Below the pieces are notes generated by a model. That model saw only the letters and a list, made by a program, of their open reading frames with translations, had not been told where the DNA came from and did not search any database. Source: Nesterenkonia haasae (GTDB lineage: Bacteria > Actinomycetota > Actinomycetes > Actinomycetales > Micrococcaceae). Taken from it: 64,000 bases of DNA. Position numbers and translations under genes: made by a program. This document shows, piece after piece, positions 1 to 7,553 of this stretch (the first letter of the stretch is position 1; each line of letters opens with the position of its first letter). The stretch is from the NCBI RefSeq assembly GCF_010119385.1, contig NZ_VFIE01000019.1:200302-264301 (forward strand). Reading direction: 5' to 3'.

Positions 1-563
1 TTGGGAGCCACCAACCGCACCGCATGCGAATAGAGCCGGCCCATAGCCGGAGTCAAACCATCACGTTCGATAGCGTCCAGCAGCTGCTCATAACCCTCGA
101 TGGCAAGATCGCGGCGTGTTCGGGCAGCTGCGGCCTTGGCGGCGTCGTCATCTCCCTGCGGAAGAGCGACCGCAGCGGCATACTTCTCCGGGTCTGCGAG
201 CACCTCTTCAGGGAATGTCAGTACGGCATCGCCCGCCTCGGGAAGTCCGGCATTGGACATCAGCACAGACATTTCAAGGCCACCGTGATTGATAAGCCGG
301 TGCACGGTTCCGGGGGTGAACCAGAGCAGTGAACCCGGACCCAGCGGGTCACGTGCTGGTCCTTCTGCACTGATGGTGTGCACCTCTCCCTGACCAGCTG
401 TGATGACGTACGCTTCAGTGGACAGCGTGTGGAGATGCGGTGAACCCCCATGCATGCCGTCAGGGGTATCCCAGTCGTAGACACAGAGGTGGCTCAGCGA
501 GGTGCCCCCAGGGAACTGGGGCAGCGCGCGGTCCACCGGTGAGGTTTGAGGTTGGGTAGACAT
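1..563 (-). CDS. Cupin-domain protein (3' end outside window)
   Basis: The visible 187 codons begin MSTQPQTSPVDRALPQF and contain a single cupin-like beta-barrel segment: histidines in SPHLHTLSTEAYVITAGQGEV, then PGSLLWFTPGTVHRLINHGG. These are the two cupin motifs that usually hold a metal. The gene runs off the window edge, so the C-terminus and full length are unknown. Its ATG overlaps the stop of the upstream DUF6807 gene (TGATG), which points to translational coupling in a three-gene operon with the Gfo/Idh/MocA oxidoreductase. A sugar-binding or sugar-isomerising role is likely from context only; the cupin fold does not name a substrate. Confidence 0.85.
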   Translation of the reverse strand, partial: MSTQPQTSPVDRALPQFPGGTSLSHLCVYDWDTPDGMHGGSPHLHTLSTEAYVITAGQGEVHTISAEGPARDPLGPGSLLWFTPGTVHRLINHGGLEMSVLMSNAGLPEAGDAVLTFPEEVLADPEKYAAAVALPQGDDDAAKAAAARTRRDLAIEGYEQLLDAIERDGLTPAMGRLYSHAVRLVAP

Positions 564-1483
564 CAGAGCCTGTGCTCCTCCGCTATCGCTTTCAGGTCTT
601 CGCCTTCGAGAACTTGATCGATGAATACGAACCTGTGGTTCAATTCCAGGGTACCGCCGGCTGGCAGATGGATCTCTTGGTCAAAGGCCGGGGACGGGCT
701 GGCAACCGTGAATATTCCGGTACGTGCAAACCACTTCACCGGAGGCACCTCCGTGGCCTCCGAAGTAGAGGTGCCTGCGTAGACGAGGATAGTTCCGCCG
801 CCGTTGAAGTCATCGTGTTCTGAGCTGAAGGCAATCCACTCGGCTTCGGTGCCCATGATATCGGTCTCCCCCTCTAGACCGGTTGAGGAGACCAGTTTGC
901 AGCCGGTCCAGGAACGAGGACCTCGCCAGAACCATCCCGTATACCCGGCGCTCTCCCGGCCGGCCGTCGTCGGGCTTCCCAGATCGATAGTGGACCCCCG
1001 GACGTTGGTGATGGAGGTGTTCAAGTCCACGGCCCAAATGCCGCGTTCAGTGTCTAAGGAGTGGAGACGCTGAACCCGGTGCTCATCCATCCAGTGCTCT
1101 CCCGCGGAGGTGATCCACTGCAGAGTTTCGTCCAGAAGTACGTCGTCACCACTGGTGGGTTCGGTGCGGAACCCGATGTGTTTCATGGTGCCGAGGTTGT
1201 CCTTCTTCTGGTACCACTTAGTCTCAGTGTCGAAGGTGGGTCCACCCCAGAAGTTCTGATCGTCGACGTGACTCCAGGTGAACTGCAGACCCGTGTGCCA
1301 CCGATGATCCCAGGGTCGGCGCACGGAGGCTTCCGCGCCGCCAGTAAATCTCAGCGGGAACAAATAGGGTTTCGGAGCTTCATCCTGTGGAGACGGTGGG
1401 TCGGTCTTGTATCGGGCGATCTCCACGGTCCCAGCGGTGACCACAACGGCGTCGCCCTGGATCTCTGTACTGAACTGGCTCAT
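563..1483 (-). CDS. DUF6807 / PmoA-like family protein
   Basis: This 306-residue protein matches the family annotated as PmoA-like or DUF6807. Characteristic stretches are KPYLFPLRF near residue 40, the W-rich HRWHTGLQFTWSHVDDQNFWGG near 60-80, and the late GGTLELNHRFVFIDQ. No signal peptide or membrane segment is visible, so it is probably cytoplasmic. The family is often found beside Gfo/Idh/MocA oxidoreductases and sugar transporters, as here, but its reaction is not established. The 'methane oxygenase' label is historical and should not be read as a function. Start and stop both overlap the neighbouring genes by one base, so the three genes are very likely one transcript. Confidence 0.85.
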   Translation of the reverse strand: MSQFSTEIQGDAVVVTAGTVEIARYKTDPPSPQDEAPKPYLFPLRFTGGAEASVRRPWDHRWHTGLQFTWSHVDDQNFWGGPTFDTETKWYQKKDNLGTMKHIGFRTEPTSGDDVLLDETLQWITSAGEHWMDEHRVQRLHSLDTERGIWAVDLNTSITNVRGSTIDLGSPTTAGRESAGYTGWFWRGPRSWTGCKLVSSTGLEGETDIMGTEAEWIAFSSEHDDFNGGGTILVYAGTSTSEATEVPPVKWFARTGIFTVASPSPAFDQEIHLPAGGTLELNHRFVFIDQVLEGEDLKAIAEEHRL

Positions 1484-2586
1484 CAGCGTTGGGTGTCCTT
1501 CCCATAGGTGTAATTCTCATCATGCATTCCGGTGTAATAGATGCCGTCTTTGACTAAGTCTTCACGACGCACACGTTGACCTGTTTCAGCGGACTGATAC
1601 AGCGCCGCAATGAACTCCAGAGTCCGACGGCCATCATGTCCTGAAGCGCGTGGACGCACACCGGATTCCATGGCGTCGAGCAGCTCGGCCAATTGCTGCT
1701 TATGTGAAGAGGGAATGTCCTCCTCCGGAGCCCAGGACTGCACACGCTCCGGGTTCTCAGCCACATGGGGCGCTGGGGTCCACTTCCAGGAAGAATTGTC
1801 ATATCCGTACAGGTGCTCAACCTCGACAGTGGCGTCCTGGAAATCGAAACGAAGGTAACTGGTTTCCCTCGGGGACAACACAGAATTGACGATGCTGGCC
1901 ATCGCGCCGGATGCGAACTTCACCACAGCGAAACTCACATCCTCGGTCTCAATGTTCCGGTCCAGCGTTCCTGCCATTGCAGTGACTTCTGTCCAGTCTC
2001 CTAGGATCTCGAAAAGCAGATCCATCTGGTGGATCCCATGACCCATGGCGGGGCCGCCACCTTCAGTGGCCCATTTTCCACGCCAAGGAACGTCATAGTA
2101 GGCATGCGGCCGATACCAGAGCGTATTGCACAGTGCGACTAGAGGCCGCCCCAAAGAGGAGTCAGCAACTTGTTTCTTCAACGTTTGCGCACCAGAACCG
2201 AACCGGTGCTGCACCACGTAGCTGGCGTAGGGGCCACCTGCGCGTTCTGATGACTCGACATCGTCGTAATCACTGAGTGAGAGCATGGGCGGCTTTTCAC
2301 ACCAGACCCACGCCCCAGCCTGAAGTCCCTTAAGCACCGCCTCCTTATGTGCTGAGGGAGGCGTGCACACAATGAGCAGGTCAGGCTTCTCCGCCGCCAG
2401 CAAATCATCCACGTCCGTATAGCGGCCGGGAATGTTCCATTCGCCGGCCACTTGCTCGACGCGCTGTCTGTCCACGTCCGCTATCGCGGCGACCTCAACT
2501 CGATCCCGGTGGGCTTGCAGGGTAGGCAGGTGGGCGATGGTGGCGATGCCGCCAGCACCGATAAGGCCGACTTTAACCTTTGTCAT
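1483..2586 (-). CDS. Gfo/Idh/MocA family NAD(P)-dependent oxidoreductase
   Basis: The protein has 367 residues. The N-terminal Rossmann motif is VGLIGAGGIATIAHLP (residues 5-20). The family's EKP signature appears as WCEKPPMLSLSDYD near residue 96, and a GGGPAMGHGIHQMDLL stretch near 175-190 supplies the usual catalytic-region His/Asp. Members oxidise or reduce sugars, cyclitols or their lactones with NAD(P). It is the first gene of the cupin/DUF6807 operon. A LacI-type operator (2632-2645) sits about 45 bases upstream of the ATG, and a second copy precedes the divergent ABC importer. It probably processes the sugar imported by that transporter; the substrate is unknown. Confidence 0.9.
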   Translation of the reverse strand: MTKVKVGLIGAGGIATIAHLPTLQAHRDRVEVAAIADVDRQRVEQVAGEWNIPGRYTDVDDLLAAEKPDLLIVCTPPSAHKEAVLKGLQAGAWVWCEKPPMLSLSDYDDVESSERAGGPYASYVVQHRFGSGAQTLKKQVADSSLGRPLVALCNTLWYRPHAYYDVPWRGKWATEGGGPAMGHGIHQMDLLFEILGDWTEVTAMAGTLDRNIETEDVSFAVVKFASGAMASIVNSVLSPRETSYLRFDFQDATVEVEHLYGYDNSSWKWTPAPHVAENPERVQSWAPEEDIPSSHKQQLAELLDAMESGVRPRASGHDGRRTLEFIAALYQSAETGQRVRREDLVKDGIYYTGMHDENYTYGKDTQR

Positions 2587-2631
2587 GAGTAGGGACTCCT
2601 TGAGAGGTTGTGATTCCGTTCACAGACTACG

Positions 2632-2645
2632 GGAAAGCGTTTGCC
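2632..2645. promoter_or_regulatory. LacI-family operator, minus-strand arm
   Basis: The sequence GGAAAGCGTTTGCC fits the LacI/CcpA-type consensus with a central CG and A/T flanks. It lies just upstream of the Gfo/Idh/MocA operon. It matches the site at 2935-2948 in 12 of 14 positions. No LacI-family gene is present in the window, so the regulator would act from elsewhere. Confidence 0.6.
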
Positions 2646-2934
2646 AGCTGCAACGGCGAAAACTGTTTTGGGGCTTCTAGTGGGAGACTCCTGAGGCCCC
2701 AGAACCGCATCTTCACTCCTCGCCCCCTGCAGTTCCAGGTCTCCATTTAGTGCATCTCCAGACCAGTAAACACGCGGGATCGGCGCCTTCTCGACGAGCC
2801 ATGCCACTGACCAGAATCCCGTCTCAGAGAGTTGCCAATTACGCCGTTCGGCACATCGGTGGAATTTGACTCACGATGTGACATAAATCGCCATCCATGC
2901 CTAAACTGTGAGCCACCACACATTTCACCGTTTT

Positions 2935-2948
2935 GGAAACCGCTTGCC
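2935..2948. promoter_or_regulatory. LacI-family operator, plus-strand arm
   Basis: The sequence GGAAACCGCTTGCC lies about 30 bases before the ATG of the LplB-type permease. It shares the arrangement GGAAA-N-CG-N-TTGCC with the site at 2632-2645. The pair suggests one repressor controlling both divergent operons, possibly by looping over about 300 bp. Confidence 0.6.
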
Positions 2949-2979
2949 ATGAGGCCAATCACAGAGGGGGCCGGGGTAT

Positions 2980-4026
2980 ATGACTTCTACTCAGCTTTCG
3001 CCGGGACAACAACCTAGCCGCGGAGCGCCCGCGGCGGCAGTGCTGGCAGGCTCTGGCCCGGAAAGCAAGCGACAGAGGCCCCGCAAGGTGCGGAAGAAGG
3101 ACTTGTATCAGGGAACGAATCGAACTGATACGTGGAAGCACCATCTGAAGCGGGACTGGCGGTTATACAGCTTGCTGGTCGCTCCGTTGATCTTCCTGCT
3201 GATCTTCCGATACTTGCCGATGGCGGGGAATGTGATCGCGTTCCGCAGGTTCCGCCCAGGATCGAACATCTTTGGTGATGAGTGGGTAGGTTTCCACTAC
3301 ATCGAGATGTTCATCTATGACCCTAAGTTCTGGGATGTTTTCTGGAACACCGTGATTCTGGGTGGGTTGACCCTAGCGGTATGTTTCCCGCTGCCGATTG
3401 TGTTGGCGCTGATGTTCAATGAGCTGCGTTCCAATACGTTCAAGCGTATTGCTCAGTCGATCAGCTACCTGCCGCACTTTATGTCGATCGTCATTGTGGC
3501 AGGCATGGTGCTGCAGATTACGAGCCTGAATGGGACGGTGAATCAGGTCATCGGGTTCTTCGGCGGTGACGCAGTCCCGTTCATGCAGCTTCCGGAATGG
3601 TTCAGGACTGTCTATGTCACCTCTGAGGTCTGGCAAACAGTTGGCTGGGGGACCATCCTCTACTTGGCCGCCCTGACGACGATCGATCCGCAACTCTATG
3701 AGGCAGCCCGGATTGACGGGGCCAACCGGTGGCAGCAAATGTGGCATGTGACCATCCCAGGGCTGCTGCCCACGATGGTGGTACTGCTGGTGCTCAATGT
3801 CGGCACGTTTATGGCTGTCGGGTTCGAAAAAGTGCTGCTGCTCTATGACCCGCTGACGTACGCGACCGCTGACATCATCGCGACCTACGTCTACCGGGTG
3901 GGGATCACCTCGGCGAACTTCTCCTACGCGACCGCGATCGGCCTGTTCGAAGCAATTATCGGTCTGATCCTGATCCTGTCCGCCAACTACGCAGCACGCA
4001 GAATGACGGGGACCTCACTATGGTGA
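2980..4026 (+). CDS. LplB-type sugar ABC transporter permease
   Basis: This is a 348-residue inner-membrane permease of the polysaccharide/oligosaccharide class (LplB/YteP-like). After a basic cytoplasmic N-terminus of about 55 residues comes the first membrane span (LYSLLVAPLIFLLIFRYLPM), followed by five more. The cytoplasmic loop that docks to the ATPase carries the EAA motif as EAARIDGANRWQQMWHVTIP near residue 245. It is the first gene of the importer operon and overlaps the next permease by seven bases (ATGGTGA). No ATPase gene lies nearby; such systems commonly borrow a shared MsmK/UgpC-type ATPase encoded elsewhere. The substrate is probably an oligosaccharide. Confidence 0.92.
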   Translation: MTSTQLSPGQQPSRGAPAAAVLAGSGPESKRQRPRKVRKKDLYQGTNRTDTWKHHLKRDWRLYSLLVAPLIFLLIFRYLPMAGNVIAFRRFRPGSNIFGDEWVGFHYIEMFIYDPKFWDVFWNTVILGGLTLAVCFPLPIVLALMFNELRSNTFKRIAQSISYLPHFMSIVIVAGMVLQITSLNGTVNQVIGFFGGDAVPFMQLPEWFRTVYVTSEVWQTVGWGTILYLAALTTIDPQLYEAARIDGANRWQQMWHVTIPGLLPTMVVLLVLNVGTFMAVGFEKVLLLYDPLTYATADIIATYVYRVGITSANFSYATAIGLFEAIIGLILILSANYAARRMTGTSLW

Positions 4027-4970
4027 CCATTGCCGCAGAACCAGGGACGAAACCCGCGAAGAAAACCACCTTCCAACCTCGACCCACCCAGACCACCGCG
4101 ATCAAGGACTCCCGTTCCTACACCGCATTCAGGGTCTTCAACGGCATTGCCATCGTGCTGATCTGCGCGGTCACTCTGTACCCGTTCCTGAACATTATCG
4201 CCCAGTCGTTCTCCTCGGAGGGGTATATCAACGCAGGGCAGGTCAACATCGTCCCGCGTGGTTTTAACATCACCACCTTCGAAGTGGTCATGAGCGATCC
4301 GATGTTCTGGCGGAATTACGCCAACACTGTGATCTACACCGTGGTGGCCACCGTGATCGCAATGATTCTCACTACGACCATGGCCTACGCGCTGAGCAAG
4401 AAGTACCTCAAAGGTCGGACCTTCTTCATCGGGGTCGCGGTATTCACAATGTTCTTCAACGGGGGGCTGATCCCCAACTACGTATTGATCAACTCCTTGG
4501 GAATGACTAATACCATCTGGGCGATTGTGCTCCCCAACGCCATCAGCATCTTCAACCTCCTTGTCATGAAAGCGTTCTTCGAAAACTTCTCCACCGAACT
4601 CGAGGAAGCCGCCTCCATCGACGGACTCACTACCTACGGGATCCTCTGGCGAGTCGTCATCCCCCTCTCCAAAGCCGTCATCGCGACGATGGTGCTGTTC
4701 TACGCCGTTCAGTTCTGGAACGCCTGGTTCCAAGCCTTCCTCTACCTAGACCGCAGAGAGCTCTACCCCGTCACTGTCTACCTGCGAAACCTCCTCGCCG
4801 GAGCAACCGGCACTGAACAAATCGGCGGCGAAGCAGGAGAGTCCACCCAAATCGCCTCCAACGTCCGAGCAGTCACCATGCTCCTGACCACTCTCCCCAT
4901 CATCTGTCTCTACCCATTCCTCCAAAAATACTTCGTACGAGGCATCATGCTCGGCTCCGTCAAACAGTAG
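4020..4970 (+). CDS. LplC-type carbohydrate ABC transporter permease
   Basis: This 316-residue permease is the partner of the LplB-type protein, with about six membrane spans starting near residue 40 (GIAIVLICAVTLYPFLNIIA). The EAA loop reads EEAASIDGLTTYGILWRVVIP near residue 200. The late segment LRNLLAGATGTEQIGG followed by a C-terminal LQKYFVRGIMLGSVKQ is typical of the LplC/YtcP group. It overlaps the upstream permease by seven bases and is followed 72 bases later by the cognate lipoprotein, giving the usual permease-permease-receptor order. Confidence 0.92.
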   Translation: MVTIAAEPGTKPAKKTTFQPRPTQTTAIKDSRSYTAFRVFNGIAIVLICAVTLYPFLNIIAQSFSSEGYINAGQVNIVPRGFNITTFEVVMSDPMFWRNYANTVIYTVVATVIAMILTTTMAYALSKKYLKGRTFFIGVAVFTMFFNGGLIPNYVLINSLGMTNTIWAIVLPNAISIFNLLVMKAFFENFSTELEEAASIDGLTTYGILWRVVIPLSKAVIATMVLFYAVQFWNAWFQAFLYLDRRELYPVTVYLRNLLAGATGTEQIGGEAGESTQIASNVRAVTMLLTTLPIICLYPFLQKYFVRGIMLGSVKQ

Positions 4971-5042
4971 GAAAAGGACAACTTGTACTCACCTGATGAA
5001 TCCACTCAAGCCTTAGCATCCTGAGGAAAGGACACTCGCACC

Positions 5043-6737
5043 ATGAGAAACTCAACATCCAATTTCACCCCGCAGCGCGGGCGGCCGCAGCTGTATTCAG
5101 CGGCCGCGTTCGCTGCCATCAGCGCGCTCACACTGAGCGCCTGTGGAGGAGGAGATCAAGATGACATCGACGCTGAGGAGGTGCTCGATGACGCCGGCAT
5201 GGGCGCCATGGAGGACTTCAGTGCCGGCGATACATTTGTGGCGACTGAACCGGTGAACTTCTCCCTCCTTTACCGTGACCACCCGAACTACCCCCTTCAG
5301 AATGACTGGCGCTTCCTGACCTATCTGGAGGAAGAACACAACGTCACGCTGAGTCCTGAGAATGCTCCTCTATCCGACTGGGAGGAGCGCAGATCCCTGG
5401 TCATCGGAGCGGGTGATGCTCCGGACTTCATCCCTGTTGTATATCCTGGAGATGAGACGCAGTTCATCGCTGGCGGCGCCCTACTGCCCATCAGCGACTA
5501 TCTGGAATTCATGCCCAATCTCACGGAGAAAATCGAGACGTGGGATCTGCAAACTGACTTCGATGCTCTCTACCAGGATGATGGCAGCTTCTACATCCTT
5601 CCCGGAATCCACGAGGCTCCATCCCACCAGTACTCCATCGCCGTCCGCGGAGACATTTGGGATGAGCTCGGCTACGACGATCCAGAGACTTGGGATGAGT
5701 TCGCCGAGCAACTGCGCGGGGTACAGGAAGAGTACCCGGATATGGTTCCCTACTCCGACCGTTGGACACTTGACGCGACCCTGAACATCGCTGCCCCGAA
5801 CTTCGACACCGCAGCGGGCTGGGGCCTCGGCGACGGGATGTACTATGACGAGGACGCTGACGAGTTCATCTTCGGCCCTACGTCTGACGAGTACCGCGAC
5901 CTGCTCGAATACTTCGGTGGTCTCGTAGAGGAAGGGCTGTTGGACTCAGAGTCCATCACTCAGGACGATGATCAGGCCATTCAGAAGTTTGCCTCCGGAC
6001 AGTCGGCGGCGATCGGCGCCAATGACCAGGAGGTACTGGCGTACCGCACCTCTATCGAGGAGGTCGGCGATGAAGACATGGAAGTACGCATGATTCGCGT
6101 TCCCGAAGGCCCAGCCGGGGACAACGTCGCCGGCGGGCAGTTGGAGTCAGGCATGGTGCTTTCCTCCAACGTTGCCGAGGAAGACTATTTTGTTGCGCTT
6201 CTGCAGTTCCTTGACTGGTTGTACTACTCCGATGAGGGACTGGAGTACGCAAAATGGGGGATCGAAGGTGAGACTTTCGAACGGGACGGTGATACGCGGG
6301 TTCTGGACGAGAACATCGACATCAACGATCTCAACCCAGGCGCATCTGAGTCACTCAACGTGGACTATGGCTTCCACAACGGCGTATTCATGCCCGCACA
6401 CGGCTCCTCGGTCGATCTCGTGCAGTCGATGCTGCGTGAGGAGGTAGTCGATTTCCGAGAGTCGATGGCGGACAAGGAGATCCTGCCTGTTGCTCCGGCC
6501 CGACCACTGGACGAACTCGAGCGCGAGACCGCATCAATCACTGAGCAGTCCATTATTGACTCCGTTCAGACCGCGACCGCACAGTTCATCACTGGCAGCC
6601 GCTCATTCGACGAATGGGATGCTTACGTTTCAGAAATTGAAGGTCAAGGACTGGCTGACTACGTCGAACTGCAGAACGAGGCCTATGAGCGTGCCCAGGA
6701 AGAGATTGGTGGCATTGAGGAAGACGTCGAGAACTGA
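5043..6737 (+). CDS. LplA-type extracellular solute-binding lipoprotein
   Basis: This is a 564-residue sugar receptor. A signal peptide with arginines near the N-terminus ends in the lipobox LSAC (cysteine near residue 34), followed by an acidic linker. So the protein is exported and lipid-anchored on the outer face of the membrane. The length and the N-terminal block around VNFSLLYRDHPNYPLQNDW are typical of the large LplA/YtcQ cluster, which bind oligosaccharides. A good ribosome site (GGAAAGG) precedes the ATG. It completes the importer encoded by the two upstream permeases. The strongly acidic composition would suit a salt-tolerant organism. Confidence 0.92.
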   Translation: MRNSTSNFTPQRGRPQLYSAAAFAAISALTLSACGGGDQDDIDAEEVLDDAGMGAMEDFSAGDTFVATEPVNFSLLYRDHPNYPLQNDWRFLTYLEEEHNVTLSPENAPLSDWEERRSLVIGAGDAPDFIPVVYPGDETQFIAGGALLPISDYLEFMPNLTEKIETWDLQTDFDALYQDDGSFYILPGIHEAPSHQYSIAVRGDIWDELGYDDPETWDEFAEQLRGVQEEYPDMVPYSDRWTLDATLNIAAPNFDTAAGWGLGDGMYYDEDADEFIFGPTSDEYRDLLEYFGGLVEEGLLDSESITQDDDQAIQKFASGQSAAIGANDQEVLAYRTSIEEVGDEDMEVRMIRVPEGPAGDNVAGGQLESGMVLSSNVAEEDYFVALLQFLDWLYYSDEGLEYAKWGIEGETFERDGDTRVLDENIDINDLNPGASESLNVDYGFHNGVFMPAHGSSVDLVQSMLREEVVDFRESMADKEILPVAPARPLDELERETASITEQSIIDSVQTATAQFITGSRSFDEWDAYVSEIEGQGLADYVELQNEAYERAQEEIGGIEEDVEN

Positions 6738-6774
6738 TTCCCGGTCATCGCGTCTCCAACCATGAGGAGACCGT

Positions 6775-6825
6775 GAGCCTCCGTTTCTGTCCGGAAAGCG
6801 GCAGTCTGGACCGAAACGGAGGCTC
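6775..6825. terminator. Perfect 13-bp inverted repeat after the solute-binding gene
   Basis: GAGCCTCCGTTTC (6775-6787) pairs perfectly with GAAACGGAGGCTC (6813-6825), with further partial pairing inside the 25-base loop. There is no T-run, so this may be a weak terminator or a transcript-stabilising hairpin that raises the receptor level relative to the downstream gene. Confidence 0.55.
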
Positions 6826-6872
6826 GCTCTGCCTCCTGGAGACATCGGAACACCGTAGTACCCAAGGAGAAC

Positions 6873-7538
6873 ATGGAACAAGAGCGAGAAGGACCTCTGG
6901 CCACGCTCACCAATTTCGTCTACCGACTGATCGTCATCGAGTCGGCTTTCGTGCTGTCAACCTCACCCGCGCTCATCGGGATTTTTTTCCTAGAGCAGCA
7001 CGCGAGCAACATTCCGTTCTACGGCTTGTTTGCGCTGTTCTTCGGACCGGCGATTTCGGCGGGCGTGTATGCGTGGAGAGCTGACCAAGACGTAGTCCCC
7101 TGGCTGAGGTTTTGGAAAGGCTGGATCGAGTCCTTTTTCCAAACTATGGTCGTCTGGGTTCCGGTGGTCGCGATCTGCGGACTGGTGGCCTTCAACGCTG
7201 CCTATGCTGATGTGCCCACAGGTTTCATCATCGGAGGCGTGGTGATCGCTGCTGCTGCAGCGGTGTACGGCATTGCCCTGTTGGTGATCGTCGCCAACTT
7301 CACGTTCCGCACCCGTGACCTCTTCACGGTGGTGATGTACGGGACCGCGAGTGCGCCACTATCTGCTCTGGGCGTGGTGTCCACCACGCTGCTCGCAGGA
7401 GCAGTAGTTTTCTTCTGGGCAGACTGGGTCCTGGTGCTCATCGCCTCATTTATGCTGCTGCTCCTAGCCAGGATTGTGCGGCCGATGATCATGCAGATCA
7501 ATGCCGACCTTGTCGACCGTGAAGGACACCCTCACTAG
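6873..7538 (+). CDS. YesL/DUF624-family membrane protein
   Basis: The protein has 221 residues with about five hydrophobic segments (for example LIVIESAFVLSTSPALIGIFF, then WVPVVAICGLVAF and ALGVVSTTLLAGAVVFFW). Its beginning, LTNFVYRLIVIESAFVL, and the LFFGPAISAGVYAWR block fit the YesL/DUF624 family, often encoded next to LplABC-type oligosaccharide importers. Its biochemical role is not known. The ATG follows a good AAGGAG site. It is the last gene of the operon, separated from the receptor by a hairpin, and it converges on the GH3 gene with a 15-base gap. Confidence 0.85.
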   Translation: MEQEREGPLATLTNFVYRLIVIESAFVLSTSPALIGIFFLEQHASNIPFYGLFALFFGPAISAGVYAWRADQDVVPWLRFWKGWIESFFQTMVVWVPVVAICGLVAFNAAYADVPTGFIIGGVVIAAAAAVYGIALLVIVANFTFRTRDLFTVVMYGTASAPLSALGVVSTTLLAGAVVFFWADWVLVLIASFMLLLLARIVRPMIMQINADLVDREGHPH

Positions 7539-7553
7539 AAGCCAGGAACAGCG

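Larger units (their letters stand above)
2587..2979. other. Divergent intergenic promoter region
   Basis: These 393 bases separate the minus-strand cupin operon from the plus-strand importer operon. The region holds two LacI-type operators near its ends and a G/C-rich imperfect hairpin around 2670-2702 (GGGGCTTC paired with GAGGCCCC). I see no convincing ORF or RNA gene in it. Confidence 0.6.

Noticed and set aside
563-1483. Subunit of particulate methane monooxygenase (PmoA)
   Set aside because: The name is a database label for a different, soluble family; there are no membrane spans and no pmoB/pmoC.
3987-4733. 248-codon minus-strand frame opposite the LplC-type permease
   Set aside because: Its Gly/Asp/Glu/His-rich sequence is typical of the antisense of a membrane protein gene.
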